A DNA stretch of 64,000 nt from Thamnaconus septentrionalis (Eukaryota; Chordata; Actinopteri; Tetraodontiformes; Monacanthidae): positions 1,911,501 to 1,975,500 of the forward strand of contig CM020506.1 in assembly GCA_009823395.1 (NCBI GenBank), written 5' to 3'. The position numbers and the translations under genes were made by a program. The notes below the pieces were generated by a model, which was not told the origin of the DNA, ran no database searches, and saw only the letters and a list, made by a program, of their open reading frames with translations. Below are positions 46,906 through 59,896 of the stretch, piece by piece. The stretch's first letter is position 1. Each line of letters starts with the position of its first letter.

Positions 46906-47624
46906 TTTCACTGCCGGCTCTCCGAGCGAAGGCGCCGAGCGATTAACGTGTCACAGCTGCGTGCGCCCGGGCTGACGGGTACATGATAAATGCGTCAAAT
47001 TGCATGAGATCAAGCGGACCAGAACAAACGGCCATACGTGTCGACGTTCCTCCTGGGCCATTTTTTTCCCCCCCTTCATGGCAGGTGGAGCGAGTCCCGC
47101 CGCATCTCCACAGGCACGTGCCACAGGAAGGAAGTGCGCACGCGGCGTGGAAAGCCGACACGTCCCGCCGCTGCTTCGGTGAATCAGCCGGCCTGGAATT
47201 ACGTCGGTCATTTCAGAGGCAACAGGTTCTGACCCTGACGCTGTTTCGTAGCCACCGGCGGCACGGCCGAGCCATCCGTCCACATTTGCGTCGTAGCCGC
47301 CGCGCGCGCACGCACGCGTGCATGCCAGTGTATGCGTGTGTGCGCAGAACTGCCTTGAGCTGCAGGTTCTCACATGACTCGCTGTCTATTAGCTGAAACA
47401 CCTTGGGGTGTGTCCGGGTGGAAGGTTTGAGACTCATCTGTTGTGATGTGCTTAAACCCACCATGAGAATTCAAAGGGATTGTTATATTCATTTTGTCTG
47501 GCCGTAGCTGCAAAGCCAAAGAAAAATCTTTTTTGCCCCGGTTGTGTAACGAGAGTTCTCAAAGTTGAACAACTTGTGAGAAGAAAACCCTCTTTATTTC
47601 ATCTGCCTACGACTCACTGAACGT

Positions 47625-48050
47625 GTAATACCCAAGTCTTGAACGAGTCGTTCAAAACTCGAGAGTCATTTTACTGACTTATGAGGAATGACTCGCTGTC
47701 TCTATTAACTCGTCAACTGACTCGCTGTCTCTATTAACTCGTCAACTGACTCGCTGTCTCCATGCTGCGCTGCTCAAACTGACTGAAGCGTCTTCGCTTC
47801 AGCTGCCTCTACTCCGACCTCAGATAAGGCTGAACTGCGAATGGACAAATCGCTTCGATGTTCACACTGGCCAGGCCCCTCTCACAACATGAATCAGTCA
47901 TCAGTTGGTGTGAGAGCAGGCGGAGCTTGTGTGCACATATGGATTACCACACATTGTTGATTGAAAGACTTGGCGAGTGAAATGATTCATAAACCAGTTT
48001 TTCTCTGGTGAGTGAGTCATATGGACGAGAGTCAGTGAAAAGAATTGGAA
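47625..48050 (+). mobile_element. TGACTC-rich dispersed repeat, copy B
   Basis: Starts near GTCTTGAACGAGTCGTTCAA and ends near GGACGAGAGTCAGTGAAAAG. It is similar to the element at 20800-21290 at both ends. The internal 29-base duplication (47691-47760) is specific to this copy. No coding potential. Class unknown. Confidence 0.45.
47691..47760. repeat. 29-base tandem repeat, 2.4 copies
   Basis: The unit beginning ACTCGCTGTCTCTATTAACT occurs twice in full (47691-47719 and 47720-47748) and once in part (47749-47760), without mismatches apart from the truncated end. Confidence 0.9.
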
Positions 48051-48599
48051 GAGTTTGAAGTGTGAAGCAGCGTTAGTAACATGTGAAAGAGGGAAGCAAA
48101 ACTTGGAGGTTGGAGAGGTGACATCATCTTACTGAATAGCGTACAATGGAATCCAGTTCAAGGCCAGTCCCGGGTAAAGTGGCAGGGAAGCCTTCAGAAC
48201 AATTCCAGATCTTTCTTTTAATGAGGAAATGCAGTCCAGTGATAAGTTTTGATTAAAAACGCCAGTATAGCAGAATCCACCATGATCTGCATAGCAACAG
48301 CTGTTGGTTACAACTTGCAGGGGACTTAATTCTCCTCGCTACTCTTTCAAGGGCAGCTTGGAGTAGCTGCTTCCCTCAAACAGCCTCGCACTTTAAACAT
48401 AAAGGAAGATGATTAGTAATGGGTGCAATTAATTTTTAAGGCCGACTAAAAGTGCTGCGTATTGGAAAATGAGGGGCAAGCTAGATTTCAGGGTAAAAAA
48501 TGGATAGGATGGGGCCGCTGTGCTAGGTTTTCTGTTGCAGAGTAAAGCTAATGACTCATCATCATTTTGTTGTTGTTGTTGCTCTTAGTTCATCGGCTA

Positions 48600-48645
48600 T
48601 ATAGTGCTGCAGTGGTTCTGGGTTTGATTCTCAATCTGATATGAT
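48600..48645 (+). mobile_element. Degenerate SINE-like piece
   Basis: GTGCTGCAGTGGTT is followed closely by CTGGGTTTGATTCTC, words resembling the A-box region and B box of a tRNA-derived fish repeat. The spacing is too short for an intact promoter, so an internal deletion is likely. Confidence 0.3.
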
Positions 48646-49328
48646 GCATTTGTGTGTGTCCTCAGTATGCATGATCATGAATTCTAAAAGTCAGCTGTCG
48701 CAAAAAAAAAAAAAACGGCTGATTATCCTCAATAAAAAAAATAATACTTCCAGGTTTTGCCTGTTCAACACTGCAGTTTGATAGTCCGACTCCATAAAAA
48801 AACACATTTATTCCTCTTCACGGAATGTATCGTCGCAGGTTAATATCAACATCGTCATTTTGAACCCAGTATTATTGTTATTACAATGGGTTTGTATTAA
48901 GTGGTAATGCTTCAGCTGTCTTGAACCCATTTCTGTGTAATGAATGGGCAACAGGACAGCGCCAGAAGCATCTTAATCAACAACCTGCAAAAAAAATCTG
49001 AAAGTAGGGGGACATATAAAAACAATCTATCCATGTGCGTCACAATAAGCGTCCGCGACAGCAAAACCAATGTTTAGAAGCAGCAAAATTAAGGAAATTA
49101 AATTTTCATTCAGGAAAACTCTAATCAAATAATCCATTTGATTAATGGATTAATCGAGGAATCGTCTCGGTAAAGACAGAAAGGTCTGAGAGCACCATTC
49201 GTGTAGCGGAAACAGAAAAGTGCTTTTGGAATGAAGGGCTGCAGCCAACTCTCTCCTTGGCAGGCTTTGACGAGTTGTGTTCACTGCTCAGCGGCGACAG
49301 CCTTCAGGAGGTTTGGTCCTGGTCTAAA

Positions 49329-49344
49329 ACACACACACACACAC

Positions 49345-49396
<52 letters not shown>
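49329..49396. repeat. Compound (CA)n(GACA)n microsatellite
   Basis: Nine CA units (49329-49346) change directly into about 12 GACA tetramers. The Gln-Thr-Asp-Arg frame is an artefact. Confidence 0.97.
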
Positions 49397-49397
<1 letters not shown>

Positions 49398-51436
49398 GAG
49401 GAAACAGTCGCGGTTCGCTGTTCTGTGTTGGGAGAAAACACTCTCAGGCCTGCGACTCCTGCGACGGCAGCCGTTAATCAATGTCTGACGGACGTGAGAG
49501 CCGCCGTGGTCTTACTGCAGCACTTCCGAGCCTGCCGGCTTTCCCTCCGCTTCTCCCGCGACACCTTCGGATTTTTCCCTCAGATGATCCGTCGGAACCC
49601 GAACCCACCACTCCGTCCGTCCATCGGTTCGACCTTTTCTGCAAGGCCGAACAAAACACTCACACTTGACCATGACTGATCCCTGCCGCCCCCCCCACCC
49701 CCCAGTGTCTGCCTCTGTCAGCTGCACAGCCAGCAGACAACATTATTCCACTGCTGTGAAGGCTGAAGGTTGGAGGTCGTCCCGGCCCCAGTCAGCGGGA
49801 ATGACCTCTGGTCAGACGTCAGCTGGCCGTAACCTGTTCGTGCCGCCGCTGCCGTGGCCCCCGGTGATGCTGCCAAAACAATGAGGAGCCGCGCCAATTT
49901 CCAAATTTACAGGCTTCGCTGCTCGTTAGCTGGGCATGTCGGGGGGGGGCAGGGGAGGGTGGGTCAACCTTGAAGCTCTCTTCCTTCCTTCCTTCCTTTT
50001 TTTTTTTTTTTTTCTTTTTTTTTCTTTCTCCCTCCCTCGCAGAGGCTCAAATAGACACCGCACATTTTGTTCTTGTCATTTTTCCATTTGCGAGAGACAT
50101 TCGGCAAAAAGCGGTCTGTAATGGAGTCCCCGTGGAGACGGCGGCCAATATGGCTCTCCTGTGGGGACGGTGGTACCGGGCGGATAATGTCATGGACCAC
50201 TGCTTAGACGGGAGAGGATGGGGGAGAGGGGGGAGGAGAGGAGGGGGTAAAAGACAGAAGGATGCAGAGGGGAGGCAGAAGAGAGGGAGGGTGGAGCTGC
50301 AGGAAGAGTGATGCACATGTGCACATGCAAGGGCCGCCTCTGGCGGTTGACCGTCCAATTAACCTGCACGTCAGCCACCTCATGATCTTGCTGGAAGAAT
50401 GTACTCATGCAATGGAATGTGCGCACGTATAACACAGTGGAACACAGCGGAACTGCATGCGGAAGAAAATCCAATGCCTTGTCTCGCTCTCTGCTGCTGA
50501 ATCACTGAAGATGTGTTTTGTTTTTTTCTTCACACCCGTGGAGACATTTGATTTCCTCCCACATGTCCATCCTGTTGTATGTATGATGGCTCATTCTGGT
50601 TTCCCTGTTTCCTATTTTCCTGAGAGTTGGGGAAATCTTAAATGTGCCGGAATGATTGCCAGCGGGGAAAAAAAAAATGTGAATAACAATGAAGTGGCAA
50701 AGTTTCTGAAGATCCTGAGATTTTTATGCATTCTTAATAAGTGTGTTTGTGCGAGCGTGCGCGTGCGCGCCCGCGTGTATGAGTGCGTGCGAGTCCCAGG
50801 AGAGGCCTCGAAGCAGCTGAGCAACTCCCTGGGAGTGTAGGGAAACGGGGGCAGCATGCACGTACTTGTTCTCCCCTTTTATGAAGAGAAGGGCGGAGTC
50901 GTCACTCCACAGGTTACATGCACACGCCAGTGAGGAAGAACAACAACGCCTTCCAACTGTTGTGGCAGGTCGAAGTCAAGTTGTGTGTGCGTGCGCGCCC
51001 GCTTGTGTTGTGCTCGTGTGTGTGTAAGTAGGTCATGCATCCAGAGTGGGAGAATAATGGATTCATCTTAAGTCGCAGAGAGTCGGGATGCAGCCCCCCG
51101 TGCCTCCTCTTCCTCCCCTCTTCCACCAGAAATCTTCTTCAACTGCCGAGAAGTCGCAGCTAGCCAGAACCCCGGCTGTCGTCGGCTCTGCGACCTGAGT
51201 TTGACCAGCGGTGAGGCTTCACGTTCGGTCCCAGGAGCAGGCGGGGGGGGGGCCCCCGGGAGTGGAAGGCTGCGCTGGGGAACCAAACCCCCGGATTAGC
51301 CGGGCTCCCGATTTCCACATGAAAAGAGTTGGTGGGAATCACCGATGCACCAGGCTGAGTGGAGGAGACGTCGCTGTGAAAGGCATCACCTTTTAAGGCG
51401 CTGCGGTGATGAGGATCAAAGCAATATTGCGGCGTA

Positions 51437-51439
<3 letters not shown>

Positions 51440-51467
<28 letters not shown>
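51440..51467. repeat. (GT)n microsatellite
   Basis: About 13 uninterrupted GT units. Confidence 0.95.
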
Positions 51468-52112
51468 TGCTCCCATGCTTGCAGACAGACAGTGTGGGAG
51501 AAAGTGAGACAGGCCTACGGAATATGTTCCAACAGCTGATTTAATCTTCTCCCTCTGTTGGGTAAAGGGCACGTGGCTGATACTATCATCCTGCTCCGGT
51601 TCACCCAAAAGAGAAATTTCACCCATTTGCTGCCAACACCTATGTTGATGGGAGGCTCTGGTGACATTTTCCAATCCAGCCCACAGTTCCTGGGTTTGGT
51701 TGAGGTGATACGGTCGTGTAATAATTTCACCCCAGTGGAGGCACTGCAGTGGAAACGTTAAGCAATGGTAGGAGTTGGCTGCGCAAAGGCCGATCTTATG
51801 TGCGGCTCTTCTGTCCGATTGTAGAAATATGTGATGTGTGCAATTGTGCACGTGCGCCCCCCTAATCATGCTCGCATAGCTTTGGTTCCTGTCTATAGGG
51901 GGCACCAGTGGGTATTTTGGTTTAAAACACTGCGTTATGATTGGTGCTTTTAGATCTTTCGCAATGATGAATCTTCTGGGTACTTGAATGTTTACTTGCT
52001 CACTTACTTACGTTGCATGACTTGGCTTGTGTTGTTGTGTTTGATTACCAAGCTGCTATGATCATGTTATTGCTTCCATTGCATTGGCATTGGCACTGTG
52101 AGTCTTCCCCCT

Positions 52113-52153
52113 CTGTGAAACTCCGGAATGGTGACATGGGTTAGAAAAACGTC
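52113..52153 (+). mobile_element. Dispersed repeat fragment (CTCC-GAATGG family)
   Basis: GTGAAACTCCGGAATGGTGA followed by CATGGGTTAGAAAAACGTC. It matches 58619-58660 on the same strand and 22072-22112 on the opposite strand. Only about 40 bases are shared; the class is unknown. Confidence 0.45.
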
Positions 52154-52625
52154 TTCCTCGACATGGTGGAGCAGTGAGTTGATGGCGTCTTGATTTCTAG
52201 AGAACTGTCCCTTTAACTGCCTTCCACAATACCTCTGGAACTCTTTTCATTTTCTGGACACTGAATATTTGCATACGCTGTGGAGGTCAAAATAGTCCTC
52301 GGTTAAAACCTGTGACAGGAAGCATTACACATTTCGGCCTCTCTGCGCGCAACTCTGACATTTGACTGACATTTCATACTTCGCTCTGTCTCCTTTCGCC
52401 CGTGGAAGTGCAAATACCACCGCAACCCGCTATGTTTCTCAGTGTCTACACTTTATCTCCCCTTGCTGGAGCACACGAGCCCATCCTCATGTTTGAAGCA
52501 TGCTCCAAAAAATGCTTGCTTCTGTTGCCAGGCCAACACTTTGTGCTGACAGAGAGTCGTAACCGCTGTTAAAGCCTCTCCACTCCTTCACACCTTTATT
52601 TAACCCCGGCCCCATTTACATTATA

Positions 52626-52657
<32 letters not shown>

Positions 52658-52659
52658 TA
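52626..52659. repeat. (GT)n microsatellite
   Basis: GT units with one AT interruption. Confidence 0.95.
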
Positions 52660-52866
52660 GGATGTAAGATTTTTTTTTTTTTACCAATTTTGAGATTAAA
52701 AAGAGGCGGTTCCGAGTGATGCCATCAGAATAATGAAATTCTCTGAAGTGGATCAGTCCTGAGATGAAAATCTACATTCGCACTGAGGTAAAGCTTTGAT
52801 GATGCACCTTGGGAGACACATTACAGCACAATGACACACACTACACTATATATACCACATACTATA

Positions 52867-52880
52867 GACGCTATAGCGTC
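52867..52880. repeat. 14-base perfect palindrome
   Basis: GACGCTATAGCGTC is identical to its own reverse complement. It could be a dimeric protein site or chance. Confidence 0.7.
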
Positions 52881-54250
52881 CCCGTGTCCTTCCTATAAAA
52901 ACCCTCCAGATGTAACTGAAGAATTGTTAAGGACCGGCCGAAGTATCCAGCCGTGCAATGAGATGAGGCTGTAGTCTCAATGTCGATTAATCAGTTTAAT
53001 CACATTTGCTGATTTCATGGGGGCTAAAGTGCTATATCAATAGTTTCCTAGGATGAATCCATCATTCTCTGCTGCAGTATGGACAGACTACTGTGAAATG
53101 TTTCCAACTTTGGATTGAACCAACAAGATCGATGCAGTTACTTCCTAGAGCTTAGTGTTGGTTTAATGAACCTGTACCCAGGCCTCGTTGATAAACCAAG
53201 TCAACTTTGAGTTCCATGATTGACAGTTGTTCCTGTTGCCGTAAGATTTCCCTCTTTGTGTGTCTGATTAAAAGTGTTAGCTAGCTAATAGACCGTTTGT
53301 GCTCTGAGATCACAGCTGCGAAGGTGAGCTCAGATATCATTCTGCAACTTGCAATAGGATTTTAGTCGTGCAAGGTTTTTCTTACTGACGACAGCCCGAC
53401 TGCAAAGGAGGCGGCTGAACCTTGATGAACTTTAATGGCTTTGTCTTTGTGAGAGGGGTATTTTTTTTTGCAAACCGTAGAGATGCTCACCGGGTCATTA
53501 AAATGAGGTACCTTTCTGTATATGAATCACTTCAGCGTTCTCAAAAAAATACCCAAGCGTCCATCAAGACCTGCACTTAAACGCTGCCAGGCCTCCTAGT
53601 GACATCCTCTTTTGTTAAATGAGTTTTGCAGCTTTAACAGCAAATTGTGATTAGAAAAACCCACTCAGGGTGCCTGAATGCAGTCTGCTGTTTTACATGC
53701 TGCTGCTGTCAGACTCACGACGACTGCGACGGCACCTGAGCAAGAGTTTGTTTGTCCGCGCACCAATTCTGTAATAGTGAGGAGATTTTTTTAAAATTCT
53801 TGTCTATTAAAACGCATCTCGTAATTGTGTTTGTTATGTAAAATCACTGTGTGGTTTACCGGAGTCAATTTAAAAAAAAAGAATAACGCAGGGATGCATT
53901 GAACAGAATGGTTCAAGTAGATTAAAAAATGTAATAAGAAAAATGTTTAACAAGGGATTTCACTCACCTTCTGCTGCTGCACCTGCTGCTGCTGCTGCTC
54001 TGTGCTAAAAGCACATTTGTTCACTTTTTATCGTTTCACTGCTTCCATTAAAGCTTTTTAAATACAAAAAAGTTAATTTTACGACAGAATCGGGTTCACT
54101 TTTTGGAATGAACTTTAATTGCTTCACCAACACATTTAATACAATTAAAAAAAAAACAGCAACAACAAAAAAGGACAGTTCTTGTTCAGAGCAATGGGGA
54201 ACTATTTTCTGTTTGTAGCGCTGCACAGAAAAACTACAGTGTCGCCAAGG

Positions 54251-54620
54251 CAGTGGTTCTCAAACTTTCTCTGTCACGCCCCACCTTGGAGGAAGAAAAC
54301 TTTTCTTCCCAATTTGGGGCTAGAAGCCCCAAATCTGACGTGGCTGTGTCTCGAGGGATCCCAGCAAGTGGCCCCATGTCTCTAGGACAAAGTTGACTTT
54401 TGACCCCATAGACTTGCATGGCATGAGGGCAGTGGTTCTCAAACTTTCTCTGTCACGCCCCACCTTGGAGGAAGAAAACTTTTCAGGCTAGAAGCCCCAA
54501 ATTTGACGTGGCTGTGGCTGCGCCCCGTCTCCCTCCAGCCCGGTGCCCCCCCCCCCAGTCAACTTCTAAGACTGAATGGCAGCAGTGAGAGGCTTCTAAT
54601 CAGTGGTTTTTAACTGGAGA
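54251..54620 (+). mobile_element. Tandemly repeated hAT-like left ends
   Basis: CAGTGGTTCTCAAACTTTCT with the following 90 bases occurs at 54251 and again at 54430, with a gap of about 12 bases in the second copy. A third, shorter CAGTGGTTTTTAACTGG lies near 54602. CAGTGGTTCTCAAAC is a typical hAT-type terminus. No right end was found, so this is a partial and duplicated remnant. The first copy has a 10-base-stem hairpin (54312-54334) that the gap removes from the second. Confidence 0.6.
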
Positions 54621-55802
54621 AGGACAGAAATCCCCCTTCAGGTGGGAAGAGGATAATATTTATTAGTGTCACTTTTTCAAATCTGTTCATCTCTAAAGAT
54701 GCTAAACATCCGGCGTGACAGTAATTTAATAATGTTTTAGTTTGAGTGTTTTTTCCCAAGGTTTGGGTTCATATTAGCAACGGTTTAATGAGTTTTCTTC
54801 CCAAGAAACAGCCGCCGTGTTGCCGACTCTTTCGAACATGCTTTTTGCGTCTCCCCAAATCTGTCTAATTAGGGGGAAATCACACAGTGCTGCCGCCTTT
54901 CTGTTTGGCTGCGAACCCGTAGCTGTGATGAATGTTGTTTTGCCTGTTTGCCGACACCTGTGTTGGTGTTTGCGAGCCTGATCAGCTTTCTATAGTCCCC
55001 TCTGTGTTTTCCGAGGAAGGCAGGTGCGGATGATTGAGAGACTGGCAAAGTGCATCGACGACTCCACCAAGTCTTCCCGTGAACTTCCCTACATCTGGGC
55101 CATTCTATACATTTATTTACTTACTTTTACGTAGCAGCAACGGGCCTGTCTAGACAGGATTATGGATCAAATCATGCAAGTCGACTGCCGCTTCCGTGCT
55201 GGAAAAAATAAAAATAAAATGCTTTTAAAGCATTTAGGGTTGAATAGTCTCCACTCGCTGCTTCTTGTTGCATCACGATTATTGCAACGGGGAGGGAGAG
55301 AGAGAGGGAGAGAGAGGGAGCGAGAGAAGAAGCATAAATGCCACGCAGAGCCAACCTGAAGTAGCTTCAGGTTCATCTCAACCGGTGTCAGCCGCCTGAA
55401 AGGTCGCCACCTTTACAGACCTCCTCATACATATTCATGGCTCCGTGCGACTGTTGCTGAGAAGCCCGAGAGCCTCTTTTATCTCTCCGCTGGTTCCTTC
55501 CCATCCTCCCGCTTTTCAACGTGGAGGAAACTGACTTTCCGAGTTCACATCCTCCTCTTCCTCCTCCTCTTCCTCCTCCTCCGGGGGGCACCTCCGCTCT
55601 CCTCTCGGCCGGCTGACGCAGCTCCTGATCGGCCCCTGTGGGATGCGGCCGGTGAGGATCACGCCGAGTCCCCCCCGACGCCCCCACGACGCTCACATTA
55701 GCTCAGGCAAACTACTCAACTCCTAATTAGCAACTGATCTATTATGGATGAACCTCTGATGCGTCTGTAGAAGTAACTTCACGGCGCGCGCCCGCATAGG
55801 TG
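54621..55802. other. Unique non-coding stretch
   Basis: No gene is seen. There is a GAGAGAGGGAGC purine run (55291-55328) and a CTCCTCTTC-type run (55548-55583). Nothing else is identified. Confidence 0.5.
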
Positions 55803-56420
<618 letters not shown>

Positions 56421-56421
<1 letters not shown>

Positions 56422-57215
56422 ACTCTTGGGTACGGCGTCCTCGATCACGCCCGGCCAGCCGTGCACGCTCACACGGCGTCGTGTGCACTCGCTAGCTTGC
56501 ACGCGCTAGTTTGCTCCTTTCTTTGACGTGGTTTCCCCGCTGCTGCTTGGTTACCGCTACCACTGCCCCCTTCATCAAACGCGGCCCTGCGCTTAACAAC
56601 CGCGGGGATGGAATGGAAGGGGGGGGGCGTAGAGCAGAACAGCGGAGGGATTATCTCGTGAAAAATGCACGGCGGGCGCGGCGTTATCTCTTGCGGCCGC
56701 TACGCTGGGAGAGGTTGGCTCGCCGCTCCGCCCCCCCCCCACCCTACCCCCTCCACCACCTCCACCAACACCACCATCCCCGCTTTGATGTGATCCATTG
56801 ATCTGCCGCGGCTCTGACACGCTCTCCCGGGCCTGTGGCTGCAGCAGCAGCTGGAGGGTTGATTAGCCTTATTAGTGTAATGGAGGAGAGTAAAGGGCTT
56901 CGGAGGTGGAGGAGTGGAGGAGTGGAGGAGTCGGAGAGGGGTTGAGGGTGGCGGACCGGAGGGGGCGAGGGAGGAGCGGCGACATTTGGACTTTGCCGAA
57001 GTCGTCGATGGAGCCCCGGGAGCTTTTAGTTGTTGTTTTTTTTTCATCCTCTCCTCTGTGGATGTAATCAAATGCGAAACAGGAAGTGGGAGGAGGCCGT
57101 CACGGTGACTGGGTTCAAGTCGAGAAGTGCCGGCGCTGTGACTTTTGTTGTCGTACGTGTCGTGAGTTCCTGTTGAACTCAGAACCGGTTTGGGCCGGGC
57201 AAGAAGGGCTTCGGG
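56421..57215. other. GC-rich unique stretch
   Basis: No gene is seen. It has G and C runs (56621-56628 and 56731-56740), CCACCA-type runs (56750-56776) and an 8-base GTGGAGGA repeat (about 56907-56931). Confidence 0.5.
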
Positions 57216-57853
57216 CAGGCATGGGCAAACTATGGCCCGGGGGCCATGTGCGGCCCATTAAGCCCATTAGGCATCTTAGATAGATAGATATCTATCTATC
57301 GATAGATGAATAGATAGTTAGATACTGTTGGTAGATATTGCCATTTGTCCAAGTTAAAAACAGGTTAAAACAGGTACATTGGATTTCTTTGTTCGTTTCC
57401 CTGAGTCAATTTAAGAATACAGTTTATCTAATAAAAAAAAACATTACATAAATCACTAAAACAATAGGTAAAAAAAAGGCCAAAAAAATAATCAGGATAA
57501 AAGGCAATAGTTAATTCAAAGCTACAGTACAAAAAGGATACATAAATATTGGACATGAGGTTGTGATCGTAAAAACTCTTAATCCGAACTGCCGAATTTG
57601 TAGAAATAATACTAATAGTTAGTAAGTGATCAAACAGCTGTATTTGATCCATTTTTTCAGTGTTTTGAGAGTCATTTCAATAAAGAGCTAAATACCGTAG
57701 GGCTTCAAAGACACATTTTGTTCATTTTCAATTTACATGAAAGCACATGTTTTCTACATATCTCATGATATATATTTTCCTCCTATGAGGTGCGTCTGCA
57801 CCAAATATTAGAACCCATTGTAGCCCAGGGGTCAAAAAGTTTGCCCACCCCTG
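57216..57853. mobile_element. hAT-like non-autonomous transposon
   Basis: The left end is CAGGCATGGGCAAACTATGG followed by CCCGGGGGCC; the right end is GGTCAAAAAGTTTGCCCACC followed by CCTG. They are inverted copies of a terminus (CAGGGGTGGGCAAACTTTTTG type) common to hAT-like elements. Flanking octamers GCTTCGGG and GATTAGAG agree at five of eight positions, so a decayed 8-base target duplication is possible. There is no transposase frame. It contains a GATA-type array (57277-57325). Confidence 0.7.
57279..57300. repeat. GATA/TATC palindrome, 22 bases
   Basis: GATAGATAGA, TA, TCTATCTATC: two opposed tetranucleotide arrays forming a perfect palindrome inside the hAT-like element. Confidence 0.85.
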
Positions 57854-58618
57854 GATTAGAGGAGGGTGGAGGGGGGGTTGGGAGAAACAAATGACGAGGC
57901 GCGGCGGGACGTCGGTTAATATGAGATGAGATGGCAGCGCAGCAGCAGAGCTCCAGAGGGGATTTCTCTTCTTCTTTCTTTTTTTTTCCATCTTATCTTG
58001 CAGCGGACCTGTGGAGACGGAGCTGCGACAAGCTGCGGAGGGGAATAAACGTCAGGACGTGTCATAAGTGTCACACGTTCCCGGAGATAAGATGCGATTT
58101 TGAGGAGATTATTGCGAGAGCCGCTCCTCCTGCCGGGCGGCGACACGGTTGACCGTTTCTCCACCCCCTCCCAAACCCCGCCTCCCTCCTCCCCGCGGCT
58201 TTCCCATCACTCAGCCAAACAAAGTGCGGAGGCAATAAATGCGCTTTGCCGCCGCGCGTGACAGGACGGTCTCGGCTAAAAATTCAATTTGAAGCGGCCG
58301 GGTTTGAGCGCAGGGTCAGCTGAAGCTGCACCTCGCCGCTGCGGAGGAGGAGGGGGCGGGGCGAGGAGAGTTAGGCGAAGGGGAAGGTTGTTTTCTGTCG
58401 CGAGTGTCTCTCACACGCCGTTGTGCGACTGCGAGAACCGACGCGCTGCACATTCTGGTGTCAGCCAAGAAGTTTTTCTGACTCACCGCCGTGTGAACGG
58501 AGGAGGCCCCGGTGATCTCCTCCCATCCACCATCCCCAGTGTCAATACAGTGGAAGCCTCAGCGGTCATCTACTCAGATATTTAAGAAAAAAAGTAGTGG
58601 GTGGAATTATTTCCCCTT

Positions 58619-58660
58619 GTGTGAAACTCCAGGATGGTTCCGTGGATTAGAAAATGTCAA
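58619..58660 (+). mobile_element. Dispersed repeat fragment (CTCC-GAATGG family)
   Basis: GTGTGAAACTCCAGGATGGT followed by TCCGTGGATTAGAAAATGTC. The last 19 bases recur at 22376-22396 and the whole is similar to 52113-52153. Confidence 0.45.
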
Positions 58661-59866
58661 GAATTTTTGAGGAACCATGCCTGTAATCATCCCTAAAGGT
58701 TGATATCTGCTTTGACTCTACTGCATCAATGAAGACACACAGGTCGGTGAAATGGTTAAAACTGAAACTCCTGCTATTTGGTTTTGATTTTATTTTTTTG
58801 GCTCATTCTCTGGAGAAAAAAATGCATTTAATTGGATTGGAAAGCCTCAAGTTGATGTTGTTGGGTCATTTTCAACGTTGAAAACATCTGTCGCAGCAAC
58901 AGGAGGAAGGCAAAGATTTGTTTCTTTTTAACGTCAGCAGGAAAAAAAAAACTGTTCACAAAACATTAGCACCAGCTCTCACAGGTTCTTTATTCGCTTT
59001 CATCCTCAAACCAGCAAAAACAGCCTTTTCAGTGGTCGTATTAAAAGAGTTGATTTCCCATTTTGTATACTTCATAGGTAAATCTGCATCTGAGTGCAGT
59101 GCAGAGTTCTGACATCTGAATCTCTCTCCAGTTTTGTACAATGGATTAGAGCAAGTAGGGCCACCAGATCTTAGGACGAGGGTTGGATGAATAACCGGAA
59201 GCCCCTCGGCCAGGCGAGTCGACCCCGACACCTCACTGAACAAACCCTGCCTGGAGGTGTGTTGGTGCCCTCGTGGGTCACAAAGCCATGCTGCCGTGCA
59301 CCTGAGTCATACTTTGGGAGATTCCTCTCTGGCAAGTTTGCCTGCTGGTATGGAAAGATCCCCTTTTTTGTTTTATTTTAGAGCGTTACAGAGTAAAACT
59401 GCGCTGGCGCTATTTTTCACCTCAGTGGATGCAGTCACTCTTTTTCCCTCCGAATATGTTGCTTCTGCTGTGTGGTTCACCATCTTGCCGACACACAAAT
59501 AAACTGGAGGTGGGACTGAGACATTTTGGGGGGGGGGGGGACAACCTTTCCAACATTTTCAGGCGAGTCTGCATTAGCCGATTAGCTCGTCCTTTTTTCG
59601 ACTGCGTTTGAATGATGGACGCAACCTAAGCAGCACCACTGCAGTTTAACTCTGTGTGCCGATGCATTTTACTCCTTTGTCATTGTTGTTGAGCCTTAAA
59701 TGAATAAACCTGCCATTTAAAATTGTCTTCAGTCTTGGCATTGCGTGACAGTGTAGGTATGTATTTGGATGTGGATTGGATTATTTTACCACAAGCACTG
59801 AAAAATGGGATTAAACACAACAACATAGAAACAAAAGCTAAATAAATTTAACCCCACCCCCCATCC

Positions 59867-59896
59867 CACACACACACACACACACACACGCACACG
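59867..59896. repeat. (CA)n microsatellite
   Basis: About 12 CA units with a CGCACACG end. Confidence 0.95.

Larger units (their letters stand above)
46773..49328. other. Mostly unique non-coding stretch
   Basis: No gene is seen. It holds a CTCF-like motif (46892), an alternating CG/CA tract (47296-47320), a TGACTC-rich dispersed element (47625-48050) with an internal 29-base duplication, a degenerate SINE-like piece (48600-48645) and an ATTAATGGATTAATCG segment (49118-49164). Confidence 0.5.
49397..54250. other. Mostly unique non-coding stretch
   Basis: No gene is seen. It includes a TTCC array and T run (49980-50025), G-rich sequence (50215-50247), alternating GC/GT tracts (50754-50775), GT arrays (51440 and 52626), a repeat-family fragment (52113-52153), a 14-base palindrome (52867) and a short CTG-type run (53970-53999). 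A 170-codon minus-strand frame (51393-51905) contains a microsatellite-encoded His-Thr run and is not accepted. Confidence 0.5.

Noticed and set aside
47691..47760. CRISPR-like direct repeats (29-base unit)
   Set aside because: Units are contiguous without spacers and number only 2.4.
51393..51905. 170-codon minus-strand frame
   Set aside because: It includes a His-Thr run encoded by the GT microsatellite and has no known domain. The length is compatible with chance.
53108..53125. Minus-strand B box (GGTTCAATCC)
   Set aside because: The upstream A-box candidate is poor and no SINE body follows.
57112..57130. pol III B box (GGGTTCAAGTCGAG)
   Set aside because: No A box at a suitable distance upstream and no tRNA-like fold.
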